From: JAVBMU01 sp031551755
GTDB taxonomy: Bacteria; Actinomycetota; Actinomycetes; Actinomycetales; Cellulomonadaceae
Assembly (NCBI GenBank): GCA_031551755.1
Contig: JAVBNE010000008.1
Location: 1 to 54,586 of the forward strand
Length of the DNA: 54,586 nt
Direction: 5' to 3'
Shown here: one piece after another, positions 7,848 to 16,080 of the stretch
Position numbering within the stretch: position 1 is the stretch's first letter
Layout: the number at the start of each line of letters is the position of its first letter
Notes under the pieces: generated by a model
The model's database searches: none
What the model saw: the letters and a program-made list of their open reading frames with translations, nothing else
Told to the model about the DNA's origin: nothing
Translations under genes and position numbers: made by a program

Positions 7848-8936
7848 TCAGGGAATACTCCCGGCGTACTTCGCCATGCCGTACTGGATCGGCCACGCCA
7901 GCTTACCGCCGAGCTCTGCCGCCGCACGCAGCGCGAACGTCGGTTCGCGCAAGAACTGCCGGGCCACGTAGATGACATCGGCTCCGTCGCCGACGAGAAC
8001 GGTTTCGGCCTGCTGAGGGGAGGTGATCAGTCCGGCGACACCGACGGGGATCGACACCTGCTCGCGCATGAGGCGCGACAGCGGCACGTGGTAGCCCGGC
8101 CGTACCGGGATATCCTGGCGGTGGTCGTTGCCTCCGGAGGAGACACTGACCAGGTCGACCCCGTGTTTTTCGAGGGTCTGGGCGGTCTCCGCCGTCTCCC
8201 GCACGAAAAGTCCGCCCGGGACCCAGTCGCTCGCCGACAAACGGACCACCACCGGCAGAGCGTCGTCCACCGCGAACCGGACCGCGTCTACCACGTTCAC
8301 CAGCAGTTTCCGGCGCCCGGTCTCGTCGCTGCCATAGGAATCGGTGCGTGAGTTGGACAGCGGCGAGAGGAACTCGTGCAGCAGGTATCCGTGGGCTGCG
8401 TGGATCTCGATGAGGTCGAATCCGGCCGTGCGTGCCCGCCGTGCGGCCGCTGCGTATGCGGCGACGACCTGCTCGATCTCGTCGACTGTCAGCGGCGCGG
8501 GAGAGGGCAGTGCGCCGTAGGGGAGGGCCGCCGGACCCCGCGAGACCCAGCCGCCTTCGTCGACCGGAACTGCCCCTCGACCTTCTTGGGGAGGATGCAC
8601 CGACGCTTTGCGTCCGGCGTGTGCCAACTGGATCCCGGCTGACACACCCTGCGAATGAATGAATCGCACGATGCGCGCCCAGGCGTCAGCCTGTGCGTCA
8701 TTCCAGATGCCGGTGTCGCGCGAAGTGATCCGACCCTCGGGCAGGACCGCGGTGGCCTCGGTCATGACCAGCGCCGCTCGGCCGATGGCGAAGGACCCCA
8801 GGTGCGCTAGGTGCCACTCGCCGGGCATGCCGTCGGTGGCGGAGTACTGGCACATCGGCGCCACCCACAAGCGGTGCGCGAGTGTCAGGTTCCCTAGTGT
8901 GATCGGCTCGAACAGCTTTGGTGGTGCGATGCCCAT
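7848..8936 (-). CDS. NADH:flavin oxidoreductase, old yellow enzyme family (YqjM-like)
   Basis: FMN-dependent TIM-barrel ene-reductase, 362 residues from the ATG at 8936, which has a strong SD (GGAGG) eight bases upstream; an in-frame upstream start would add 18 unconserved residues across the operator. Visible are the opening PKLFEPITLGNLTLAHR, the VAPMCQYSA active-site strand of the YqjM class, HAGRKAS, and the substrate-binding EIHAAHGYLLHEFLSP. It reduces activated C=C bonds with NAD(P)H. Divergent from the cupin gene, with the shared operators between them. Confidence 0.9.
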   Translation of the reverse strand: MGIAPPKLFEPITLGNLTLAHRLWVAPMCQYSATDGMPGEWHLAHLGSFAIGRAALVMTEATAVLPEGRITSRDTGIWNDAQADAWARIVRFIHSQGVSAGIQLAHAGRKASVHPPQEGRGAVPVDEGGWVSRGPAALPYGALPSPAPLTVDEIEQVVAAYAAAARRARTAGFDLIEIHAAHGYLLHEFLSPLSNSRTDSYGSDETGRRKLLVNVVDAVRFAVDDALPVVVRLSASDWVPGGLFVRETAETAQTLEKHGVDLVSVSSGGNDHRQDIPVRPGYHVPLSRLMREQVSIPVGVAGLITSPQQAETVLVGDGADVIYVARQFLREPTFALRAAAELGGKLAWPIQYGMAKYAGSIP

Positions 8937-8965
8937 GTGTGGCCTCCTCGTCCCCGACAAGAGTA

Positions 8966-8984
8966 GCGAACAAGCGTTCGCAAG
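8966..8984. promoter_or_regulatory. Operator copy 1, upstream of the old yellow enzyme gene
   Basis: Bases 8967-8984, read on the minus strand, give CTTGCGAACGCTTGTTCG, matching 15 of 18 bases of the acyl-CoA operator. It also contains a dyad GCGAAC-AAGC-GTTCGC (8966-8981). It lies 30 bases before the oxidoreductase start. Confidence 0.65.
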
Positions 8985-9021
8985 CGCCAATCACCAGGAA
9001 GATGCATAGATCTACGACAAA

Positions 9022-9039
9022 CTTGCGAACGCTTGTTTG
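9022..9039. promoter_or_regulatory. Operator copy 2, upstream of the cupin gene
   Basis: CTTGCGAACGCTTGTTTG on the plus strand, 16 bases exactly inverted relative to copy 1 (9022-9037 against 8969-8984) and 15 of 18 matching the acyl-CoA operator. A possible promoter overlaps it (TTGCGA, 17 bases, CACAAT), so a bound repressor would block the cupin promoter. Confidence 0.65.
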
Positions 9040-9126
9040 TTCAGGCACAATAGTCGTACGACCGAGTCGCCACCCGCGAAGGAGCAGCGGCGACCCGGAT
9101 ACGCCAGGAAGCAGAAAGGAATCACC

Positions 9127-9561
9127 ATGACCCAGTCCACTGCCGAGCAGCAGCTCGTCATCCTGCGCCGAGATGAACTCTCCGATGCGGCCAACCAGAC
9201 CAGGAACGCGCGCCGGATCGACGGTGTCAGCAAGGCAAACACCCCCGTCAAGAGCCTCTGGTTCGGCAAGGTGTTCACGGGACCCGGCGAGGTGTCCGAC
9301 CCCCACCACCACGGCAACGCCGAGACCGGCGGCTACGTCTTCAAGGGCAACGCCTTCATCCGCTTCGGTGAGCGCTACGAGCAGATCGTCTACCTGGAAG
9401 AAGGCGACTTCCTCTACGTGGCACCGGGCGTCCCGCACATCGAAGGGAACCTCAGCCACACCGAAGAACTCATCTGGATGACCACCCGCAACCCCGACAA
9501 CGTCGTCATCAACCTGACCGACCAGGATATCGCTGACATCGAGGTCGCGTATATCGACTGA
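9127..9561 (+). CDS. Single-domain cupin protein
   Basis: 144 residues from ATG 9127 with SD AAAGGA. Both cupin motifs are clear: DPHHHGNAETGG (His ligands and Glu) and GDFLYVAPGVPHIEGN (second His). This is a small metal-binding beta barrel, either an enzyme (dioxygenase, isomerase) or an acyl/ligand sensor; sequence alone does not decide. Divergent from the flavoenzyme with shared operators, so probably expressed with it. Confidence 0.85.
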   Translation: MTQSTAEQQLVILRRDELSDAANQTRNARRIDGVSKANTPVKSLWFGKVFTGPGEVSDPHHHGNAETGGYVFKGNAFIRFGERYEQIVYLEEGDFLYVAPGVPHIEGNLSHTEELIWMTTRNPDNVVINLTDQDIADIEVAYID

Positions 9562-9587
9562 GGGCTGTCCCGCCTGGGCGGATGCAC

Positions 9588-9631
9588 GCCTGCGGGGTCC
9601 GTGTCTCGATTCGAGGCCGGGCTCCGCAGGC
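9588..9631 (+). terminator. Possible terminator after the cupin gene
   Basis: Eight-base arms GCCTGCGG and CCGCAGGC enclose a second small hairpin (CTCGATTCGAG), 27 bases after the cupin stop. No U tract. Confidence 0.4.
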
Positions 9632-9696
9632 ACCATGGCCCCAGTGGTTCTCGCTGGCGGTCCTCCCTGTCCCCGGTTCGATGATGGACTGGGGCG

Positions 9697-10350
9697 GTGA
9701 GTGAGACGAACCGCCGGGCTGAGCCGGTGCTCTTGGGCTGGCCGCTACGGGGGCGGATCATGGCCCGGAACAGTCCGGCACGTCGAGTGCCCAGCCACGG
9801 AGCCCATCGTCTCGGCACGACCTTCGCGATCGATCTGGTTCCGGTCGATGCGTGGGATCGTTCTGCGCCGTGGTCTTGGCGGGCCTTGCTGACGTCGGAA
9901 GCAGCGGAATCCTTCGTCGGCTTCGGCGCCCCGGTTTACGCGCCGAGTGCGGGCACGGTCGTGGCCGTCCACGACGGCGAGCTCGATCATGTGGCCCGGC
10001 GGTCGCAGCTGACACTCGTGCCGTACGTACTCGGGCAGGTGTCGAGGGTGCGGTCCGGGGTGAACGTGATCGCCGGGAATCATGTGGTGATCGACATGGG
10101 CGTGGGTGGACCTTACATTTTGCTCGCCCATCTTCGCCGTGGGTCCGTGAGGGTTCGCATGGGCGACGAGGTGCATCGTGGCGCCGAGGTCGCTGCCTGC
10201 GGAAACTCCGGTAACAGCACTCAGCCTCATCTGCATGTGCAGGTGACTGATTCGATCGTGTGGGACAAGGCCCGTGGGCTGCCGATTGCCTTTGCCGACA
10301 AGGGTGGTGCACCCGTGCTGCCAAAGGAATCCGAAGTCATAGTCGTGTAA
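9697..10350 (+). CDS. M23-family peptidase-like protein
   Basis: 217 residues from a GTG start. Belongs to the LytM/M23 subfamily with the segments HRLGTTFAIDL (metal His and Asp), FGAPVYAPSAGTVV, GNHVVID and GNSGNSTQPHLHVQ (HxH metal/catalytic motif), so the zinc site looks complete. No signal peptide or membrane segment is visible, which is unusual for a peptidoglycan hydrolase; it may act inside the cell, be exported otherwise, or have a misplaced start. Stands alone between the cupin and the alcohol dehydrogenase. Function beyond family is unknown. Confidence 0.75.
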   Translation: MSETNRRAEPVLLGWPLRGRIMARNSPARRVPSHGAHRLGTTFAIDLVPVDAWDRSAPWSWRALLTSEAAESFVGFGAPVYAPSAGTVVAVHDGELDHVARRSQLTLVPYVLGQVSRVRSGVNVIAGNHVVIDMGVGGPYILLAHLRRGSVRVRMGDEVHRGAEVAACGNSGNSTQPHLHVQVTDSIVWDKARGLPIAFADKGGAPVLPKESEVIVV

Positions 10351-10444
10351 TTCTCGATCGATCGCAGTGCGTGTCGACGGGACCTGGGCAACTCAGGGTC
10401 AAACGCCGCACCTTCACCGACTCTTCTGACGCCATCGTGAGCAA

Positions 10445-10463
10445 GGCGCCGACCGACGGCGCC
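10445..10463 (+). terminator. Possible terminator after the M23 gene
   Basis: Seven-base arms GGCGCCG and CGGCGCC with a five-base loop, about 95 bases past the peptidase stop. Weak evidence. Confidence 0.3.
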
Positions 10464-10524
10464 AGTTCCCGGCATCGGTGAGGCTCCGGCTGGCAGCAAA
10501 TGACGGGAACGGCCACCGGACGAA

Positions 10525-10559
10525 CTGAGGACCCGGTCCGTCATGGACCGGGTCCTCAG
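10525..10559 (-). terminator. Terminator of the alcohol dehydrogenase gene
   Basis: Perfect 15-base stem (CTGAGGACCCGGTCC and its complement) with a five-base loop, 13 bases beyond the stop of the minus-strand dehydrogenase gene. It would also stop plus-strand transcripts from the M23 side. Confidence 0.8.
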
Positions 10560-10571
10560 GAACGCGGTCTG

Positions 10572-11615
10572 CTACTCCGCGCGGTGCAGGACGACCTTGA
10601 GCGCGCCGGTCTCGGTCGCGTTCTGGAAGCAGTCGTACGCTTCCATCATCTGGTCCAGTTCGAAGCGGTGGGTGATGAGCCCCTTGGACTCCAGCACACC
10701 GGCCTCGACCATGCCAAGCAGCTTGCCGGTCGTGTAACCGTCGATCAGCCCGGTGGTCAGCGTGATGTCCTTGATCCACAGGTCCTGCAGGGCGAGTTCA
10801 ACCGGCTTGCCGTGCACACCGACGTTGGCGATGTGGCCGCCGTTGCGGACCAGTGTCGTGCACAGTTCGAAGGTCGCGGGCAGACCTACAGCCTCGATCA
10901 CCACGTCGGCCCCCAGGCCACTGGTGACCGAGTCGACGATCTCGCGGATGTTCTCGTTGGGCTTGGCCACGATGTCCGCGCCGAGGTTCTTCGCGGCGTC
11001 GAGCCGTGCGTCGGAGAAGTCCACCGCGATGATGTGCGCGGGGGTGAGGAGCTTCGCCGTCTGGATCGCGGACAGGCCCACCGGACCCGCACCGACGACC
11101 ACGACGGTGTCGCCGGGGGTCACCTTGCCGTTGAGCACGCCGACCTCATAGCCGGTGGGCAGGGCGTCGGTCAACATGATGACCGACTCGTTGTCGAGGT
11201 GCTCGGGCACCTTGTACAGGCTCATGTCCGCGAACTGCACGCGAACCAGTTCGGCCTGGGTGCCATCCACCATGTGACCGAGGATCCAGCCGCCGCCGTT
11301 CAGGCAAGCACCGTAGCGGCCCTCCTTGCAGTACTTGCAGCGGCCGCAACCGTTGACACAGGAGACGATGACACGGTCACCGACCTTGGTCTCGGTCACG
11401 GCGTCGCCCTGGGCGACGATGGTGCCGACGGCCTCGTGGCCGAGGATCCGGCCCGCCGGGATGTAGGCGACATCGCCTTTGAGGATGTGCAGGTCGGTAC
11501 CACAGATCGTTGTGGTGTCGACACGCACGATGGCGTCCGTCGGGGCCTGGATGGTCGGGTCGGGAACGTCTTTCCACTCCCGGATGCCAGGACCGCCGTA
11601 GACAAGTGCCTTCAT
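10572..11615 (-). CDS. Zinc-dependent alcohol dehydrogenase (MDR family)
   Basis: 347 residues from ATG 11615, preceded by GAAGGAG; a longer frame upstream is unconserved. Catalytic zinc ligands are in TTICGTDLHI and GHEAVG; structural zinc cysteines are in CGRCKYCKEGRYGAC; the NAD(P) fold shows VVVGAGPVGLSAI. Complete and typical of tetrameric bacterial secondary/primary alcohol dehydrogenases. Monocistronic with its own terminator. Substrate not predictable. Confidence 0.9.
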   Translation of the reverse strand: MKALVYGGPGIREWKDVPDPTIQAPTDAIVRVDTTTICGTDLHILKGDVAYIPAGRILGHEAVGTIVAQGDAVTETKVGDRVIVSCVNGCGRCKYCKEGRYGACLNGGGWILGHMVDGTQAELVRVQFADMSLYKVPEHLDNESVIMLTDALPTGYEVGVLNGKVTPGDTVVVVGAGPVGLSAIQTAKLLTPAHIIAVDFSDARLDAAKNLGADIVAKPNENIREIVDSVTSGLGADVVIEAVGLPATFELCTTLVRNGGHIANVGVHGKPVELALQDLWIKDITLTTGLIDGYTTGKLLGMVEAGVLESKGLITHRFELDQMMEAYDCFQNATETGALKVVLHRAE

Positions 11616-11831
11616 GGGGCAAACTCCTTCGTTGTCGTGGTGCATACACCAACTGCGTTGTCGTGTGCGGATGAGCGGCGGAGGCTCCTGCGCCCAGTGC
11701 CGCTGTACAGGGGAGACGAACAGCAACGAGTCCGCTGAACGACCGCCCAGGTTCAATTCAACGCTTCCTCATGGCGGATGATAGAGACGAAAGTCCCCGG
11801 TCCATCGTGACAAGGTGCCAGGCGGGATCGA

Positions 11832-12857
11832 CTATCGGGCGAAGCGGTTCACGATCGTTCCGTAGACGCCGGGCAGCGCGACGGCCAGGGGAACGATCGC
11901 GGGCCGTGCGGGGGAGGCCGCCCAACGCACCAGTCCGGACGTCAGGAGGCGGTAGTCGCGAGTTGCCTGCCGCCAGGCACGCTCGTAGGAGCTCGGATCG
12001 TCCAGATGCCGGATCGCGGCGGCCGCCTGGGCGAAACCGACCCGTAGTCCTTCACCGGTCAGTGCGTCGACGTACCCAGCGGCGTCCCCGACCAACCGTA
12101 TCGGGCCGCAGGTGCGCCGACAGGACCGCTGGCGCAGCGGGCCGGCCCCCAAGAGCGGGCCGGCGACAGGGGCCTGTGCGAGTCGCGCAGCGAGTTCCGG
12201 AACCTCGGCCAAGGCCGCCGGAAACCGCATTCCGAGTGGACCCAGCATTGCGACGCCGACCAGGTCGGGGGCCACCGGGGTCACGTAGGCCTCCACCCTG
12301 CGCCCCCAATGCACCTCCACCATGTCGGTCCACGGAGCCAGCCGATAATGCTGCCGCAGGCCGAAACGAACCGGTGCCCGCCCCCGGGAGTCCAGGCCCG
12401 TATGCCGCCGAACGGTTGAATGCAGTCCGTCGCAGGCCAATAGCCACCGGGCACTTAGGCCGGCCGCGGATACACCAGCGGCCGTGATCTCGACCCGCGT
12501 GACACCGGCACGTCGTAGGTCGACCCCCAGCTCCAGGGCGCGTGCTCGCATCGCAGCGTGCAAAATCGTCCGCCGGACACCTCGTCCCACCCCCGTGTGG
12601 AAGGTGCGGTCGGCGTGCCGGGAAGCATCGCGGTAGCTGATGCCAGCCAGGGGGTGGCCAGGCGGATCAACCCCCAATGCCTGCAGTGCCGCGAGAGCAC
12701 CCGGAAGCAGGCCCTCGCCGCAGGCCTTGTCGATCGGGTCCGATCGCCGATCCACCACGATCGTCCGATGGCCCGCCTCTCGCGCACGGATGGCGGCCGC
12801 CAACCCGATGGGTCCACCGCCGACCACCAGGACGTCGGTGTCGAAGGCGGGGATCAC
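11832..12857 (-). CDS. FAD-dependent oxidoreductase, geranylgeranyl-reductase-like
   Basis: 341 residues from GTG 12857, which overlaps the methyltransferase stop (GTGA). FAD-binding DVLVVGGGPIGLAAA near the N-terminus, the CGEGLLPGALAAL segment typical of the geranylgeranyl reductase family, a second dinucleotide motif near LLACDG and RLVGDAAGYVDALTGEGL. Third gene of the PKS operon. In analogous type III PKS operons (Streptomyces srsABC) a flavoprotein hydroxylates the phenolic lipid to a quinone; a reductase acting on a prenyl chain is the alternative, suggested by the divergent prenyltransferase. Confidence 0.8.
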   Translation of the reverse strand: MIPAFDTDVLVVGGGPIGLAAAIRAREAGHRTIVVDRRSDPIDKACGEGLLPGALAALQALGVDPPGHPLAGISYRDASRHADRTFHTGVGRGVRRTILHAAMRARALELGVDLRRAGVTRVEITAAGVSAAGLSARWLLACDGLHSTVRRHTGLDSRGRAPVRFGLRQHYRLAPWTDMVEVHWGRRVEAYVTPVAPDLVGVAMLGPLGMRFPAALAEVPELAARLAQAPVAGPLLGAGPLRQRSCRRTCGPIRLVGDAAGYVDALTGEGLRVGFAQAAAAIRHLDDPSSYERAWRQATRDYRLLTSGLVRWAASPARPAIVPLAVALPGVYGTIVNRFAR

Positions 12858-13378
12858 ACCGACCCGGCCAACGCCAGTGCCCGTTCTTCGGCCGGGATCC
12901 GGAATCGGGCTAATAAGATCGCGTTGGCGGCGGTGAAGCCTGCGGCGGTCAGCCAACACGAATGCACCAACGGAAGCGCGAAACCCTCCACCACGACTGC
13001 GAAGTAGTTCGGGTGCCGCAGGAACCGATAAGGACCGCGGGCGACGAGTGGCAGACCGGGCACGACGATCACCCGGGTGTTCCACTGCTTGCCCAACGTC
13101 GCGATGCACCACCATCGCAGTATCTGGCTCGCTGCCACGAGCGCCAGCATCGGAAGGCCCAACCACCAGATGAACGGCCTCTCGGCCACCTCGACCTCCA
13201 CGAGGCAACCGACCAGGAAAGCAGCGTGTAACGCCGCCATTACCGGAAAGTGACCTTTCCCCACCTCGACGCCACCACGGGCGAAGGACCACCGGGCGTG
13301 CCGCACCGAGACCACGACCTCCGCGATCCGCTCACCGGCGGTGGCCAGCACCAGCAACTCGAACCAGGGGGCGTTCAT
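12854..13378 (-). CDS. ICMT-family (isoprenylcysteine carboxyl methyltransferase-like) O-methyltransferase
   Basis: 174-residue membrane protein with several hydrophobic helices and the family signature GPYRFLRHPNYFAVVVEGF (SAM/substrate region) in the C-terminal half. ATG overlaps the PKS stop by four bases. Bacterial members next to type III PKS genes (Bacillus subtilis BpsB/YpbQ) O-methylate alkylpyrones, so methylation of the PKS product is the likely role rather than protein methylation. Confidence 0.8.
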   Translation of the reverse strand: MNAPWFELLVLATAGERIAEVVVSVRHARWSFARGGVEVGKGHFPVMAALHAAFLVGCLVEVEVAERPFIWWLGLPMLALVAASQILRWWCIATLGKQWNTRVIVVPGLPLVARGPYRFLRHPNYFAVVVEGFALPLVHSCWLTAAGFTAANAILLARFRIPAEERALALAGSV

Positions 13379-14508
13379 CCGGCCCCCTCGCCGGTGCCGC
13401 CGATCGACAACAGCACCAGCTCCACGCCCACACCCGGCCCGAAGGCCATCAACACCGCGACCGCCGGTGGCCTCACTGTCCCCAGGGGCCTGACAGTGGT
13501 CGGCGGTCCGGGCGTCGCCGGTTGCCCGACAGGGACCAAGGCTTGCGCCAAGACATGGAGCACCGAGGACGACGAGAGATTGCCCTCCGTGCGCAGCACC
13601 GCTCGCGACAGTGCCACCTCCGGCTCGTCCAGCCCTAGGCCGTCACGGACCGCATCGATGATCCGAGGTCCACCCGCATGGACCACCCAGGTGCCGACCT
13701 CCGAGATCGTGCGGTCGTGGTGGGCGAGTAGCCCCTTGACCTCACCCAGCAGATGGGACCGAAGGAGATCCGGCACCCCCGGGGACAGCACGATCCGGAA
13801 ACCCGAATCGCTCACCCGCCACCCCAACTCCGCCGCCGAGGATGCCAGCAACGCCGACCGTGAACCAACGACCCGCGCCAGACCCCGGCCGGCGGCCGGA
13901 TGCTCGGCGCCGGCCAACACCACCGCCGTGGCGCCGTCGCCGAAGAGCCCGCTGGCGACCAGATTGGGAACGGAGTCATCACCGCGTTGGAACGTCAACG
14001 AACACAGCTCCACGCTCAACACGACCGCGACCGCGCGCGGATGGCCGAGAAGGTACTCTTCCGCCGCCGCCAAACCGGCCGCCCCGCCGGCACAGCCCAA
14101 CCCGAAGGACGGCCTTCGGCGTATGTCTGGCCGCCATCCCACCCGCTGGGCGACCAGCGCGTCGAGTGACGGTGCGCCCACACCCGTGACCGTCGTACAG
14201 AACACCCAGTCCACATCGACCGGCACCAGGCCGGCCTGAGCCAGTGCACCGGCACACGCCTCGGTTGCGAGATCCGCCCCCACCCGCAAGAAGACGTCAT
14301 TGGCCGCGCCGAAGGACGTCAACTGTCCGTACTGCTCCAACGGCAGCGCCAGATGACGGCGGTCCACTCCCGCATGGGCATGAACGCGCTCCAGGGCGGC
14401 GCGCCGGGACGGATCGGAGGTCAACAACGAACCGATCGACGCAGTGATCTGCGACTGCTCGTACACATGGGCCGGAAACACCGGGCAGACCGCCAGGACG
14501 TGCGACAT
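13375..14508 (-). CDS. Type III polyketide synthase
   Basis: Chalcone-synthase-fold ketosynthase, 377 residues, with the complete triad: Cys139 in FGLGCAGGAAGL, His277 in VVHAGG and Asn310 in EGNLSSSS. The region GLGCAGGA followed by ELCSLTFQ resembles Bacillus BpsA, an alkylpyrone/alkylresorcinol synthase that extends fatty acyl-CoA with malonyl-CoA. First gene of a three-gene operon whose members overlap by four bases each. Starter unit and cyclisation mode cannot be read by eye. Confidence 0.9.
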   Translation of the reverse strand: MSHVLAVCPVFPAHVYEQSQITASIGSLLTSDPSRRAALERVHAHAGVDRRHLALPLEQYGQLTSFGAANDVFLRVGADLATEACAGALAQAGLVPVDVDWVFCTTVTGVGAPSLDALVAQRVGWRPDIRRRPSFGLGCAGGAAGLAAAEEYLLGHPRAVAVVLSVELCSLTFQRGDDSVPNLVASGLFGDGATAVVLAGAEHPAAGRGLARVVGSRSALLASSAAELGWRVSDSGFRIVLSPGVPDLLRSHLLGEVKGLLAHHDRTISEVGTWVVHAGGPRIIDAVRDGLGLDEPEVALSRAVLRTEGNLSSSSVLHVLAQALVPVGQPATPGPPTTVRPLGTVRPPAVAVLMAFGPGVGVELVLLSIGGTGEGAG

Positions 14509-14569
14509 CTCGGCATCGTCACATGGCCGTTCAGCCCACGCATTGCGCGCAAGTACTGGTCAGCGGACC

Positions 14570-14575
14570 TACCGT
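14570..14575 (+). promoter_or_regulatory. Leaderless-type -10 box of the UbiA gene
   Basis: TACCGT followed by exactly six bases and the ATG at 14582; no Shine-Dalgarno is visible, so transcription likely starts at the A of ATG. This decides the start. Confidence 0.55.
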
Positions 14576-14581
14576 GCCCCC

Positions 14582-15424
14582 ATGTCCGCCGTCCGTGGCT
14601 ACGCCACCGCCAGTCACCTGGCTCCCACCCTCGTCGTCACCACCTTGGCAACTGCCATGGCCGTCGGATTCGGCGCCAGGCCGACCCAGACCGTCACGGT
14701 CGCCGTCGCGGTGCTCCTGGGCCAACTCTCAGTGGGCTGGTCCAACGATTGGCTTGACGCCGAACGTGATCGTGTCGTCCAACGGTCAGCCAAACCGGTT
14801 GTAGAAGGCGTCGTCACGCCCGACGCGCTATGTCGAGCAGCCTGGGTGGCTCTCGTGGGCTGTGCGCTTGCCTCGTGGGCTACCGGCCCGGTTCCGGGAA
14901 CCGTTCACATGGTTGCCGTTGCTTCGGCCTGGGCCTACAACGTCGGGCTCAAGGTGACCTTGGCCTCCTGGGTGCCCTATGCGATCTCCTTCGGATTGCT
15001 CGCCGCCTTCGCGCCGCTGGCTGCTGGAGCCCAGGTGGTCCCGTGGCTGATCGTGGCCGCCGCGCTGCTGGGTTGCGGCGCCCACATCGCCAACGCGCTG
15101 CCCGACCTGGAGGACGACCAAGCCACGGGAGTGCACGGGCTGCCACAACGTCTAGGTCGACGGGTCGACGGGGTGCTCTCCCCAATTCTCCTGGCCGGGG
15201 CTGTGGTGGTTGTGATCCTGGCTCCGCCGGGGATGCCGTCGGAGGCCGCACTGGCGATCGGTGGGCTCGCGCTGGTCACCGCTGTCATCGCGGGCCTCCT
15301 CGGTGCCGGCGCCCTCGGCACCGTCCGGAGCCGGGCGCCCTTCGGGCTCTCGATGGCCGTTGCGGGCCTCTGCGTGGGATTGCTGATTCTTGCCCCTTCC
15401 GGCGCCGGGCTGCCGGCGCACTAG
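14582..15424 (+). CDS. UbiA-family prenyltransferase
   Basis: 280-residue polytopic membrane protein. The first aspartate-rich motif NDWLDAERD (Asn55, Asp56, Asp59, Asp63) and the second DLEDDQATGVHGLPQ near 175-190 are both present, so Mg2+/prenyl diphosphate binding looks intact. Transfers a polyprenyl group to an aromatic or quinone-like acceptor. Divergent from the type III PKS with only 73 bases between starts, which suggests that it prenylates the PKS product, although a role in quinone synthesis is possible. Confidence 0.85.
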   Translation: MSAVRGYATASHLAPTLVVTTLATAMAVGFGARPTQTVTVAVAVLLGQLSVGWSNDWLDAERDRVVQRSAKPVVEGVVTPDALCRAAWVALVGCALASWATGPVPGTVHMVAVASAWAYNVGLKVTLASWVPYAISFGLLAAFAPLAAGAQVVPWLIVAAALLGCGAHIANALPDLEDDQATGVHGLPQRLGRRVDGVLSPILLAGAVVVVILAPPGMPSEAALAIGGLALVTAVIAGLLGAGALGTVRSRAPFGLSMAVAGLCVGLLILAPSGAGLPAH

Positions 15425-15427
15425 GCT
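15422..15427 (+). promoter_or_regulatory. Leaderless-type -10 box of yciO
   Basis: TAGGCT overlaps the stop codon of the UbiA gene and is followed by six bases and the ATG at 15434. Confidence 0.5.
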
Positions 15428-15433
15428 GCGAAG

Positions 15434-16054
15434 ATGGCCAGGTTCTTCGATGTGCACCCCGACAACCCCCAACCGCGGGCGATCGCGCAGGTGGCTGCGA
15501 TGCTCGCGGATGACGCGCTGATCGTCTACCCGACCGATTCCGGATATGCCCTGGGGGCTCGTATGGGTGCCCAGGAGGGGGCTGAGCGTATCCGGCGAAT
15601 CCGCCGCCTCTCAGACCAGCACCACTTCACGTTGGTCTGCGCCGACTTTGCCCAACTCGGTCAGTTCGTGCGTGTCGACAACGCGGCTTTCCGGGCGATC
15701 CGGTCGTGTACGCCAGGTCCCTACACCTTCATTTTGCCGGCGACCGGGGAAGTGCCCCGGAGGTTGGCGCACCCGAAGAAGAAGACAGTGGGGGTGCGGA
15801 TCCCCGACGACGCCGTCGCCCAGGCGATCGTGGGTGCACACGGGGCGCCGATCCTGTCGAGCACGCTGTTGCTGCCCGACCAGGAGGACGTATTCACCGA
15901 AGCCTGGCAGATCAAGGAGGAACTCGATTCGGTCGTCGATGCCGTGATCGACGGTGGTGAGCGGGGGAGCACCCCCACCACCGTGATCGACTACTCCTCG
16001 GGGGAGCCGGAGGTCCTGCGCGTGGGCGCCGGGGACCCCAGCCGATTCGAGTAA
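15434..16054 (+). CDS. yciO: YciO-type member of the Sua5/YciO/YrdC family
   Basis: 206 residues, one YrdC-like domain. Segments YPTDSGYALGARMG, RLSDQHHFTL, TPGPYTFILPAT, VPRRLAHPKKKTVGVRIP and TPTTVIDYS match E. coli YciO closely, rather than TsaC/Sua5 (no YPTETxxGLG). True TsaC makes threonylcarbamoyl-AMP for tRNA t6A; YciO proteins bind similar ligands, but their physiological role is unsettled, so an automatic threonylcarbamoyl-AMP synthase label should be read with care. Nine bases after the UbiA stop. Confidence 0.85.
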   Translation: MARFFDVHPDNPQPRAIAQVAAMLADDALIVYPTDSGYALGARMGAQEGAERIRRIRRLSDQHHFTLVCADFAQLGQFVRVDNAAFRAIRSCTPGPYTFILPATGEVPRRLAHPKKKTVGVRIPDDAVAQAIVGAHGAPILSSTLLLPDQEDVFTEAWQIKEELDSVVDAVIDGGERGSTPTTVIDYSSGEPEVLRVGAGDPSRFE

Positions 16055-16068
16055 CCGCTCCGGATGGC

Positions 16069-16074
16069 TACCAT
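16069..16074 (+). promoter_or_regulatory. Leaderless-type -10 box of the UDP-sugar pyrophosphorylase gene
   Basis: TACCAT, six bases, ATG 16081. No SD. Confidence 0.5.
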
Positions 16075-16080
16075 CAGGGC

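Noticed and set aside
11616..11756. 47-residue N-terminal extension of the alcohol dehydrogenase
   Set aside because: Not conserved; ATG 11615 has a good ribosome site and begins the family fold.
15434..16054. Threonylcarbamoyl-AMP synthase (TsaC/Sua5)
   Set aside because: Motifs match YciO, not the tRNA-modifying enzyme.
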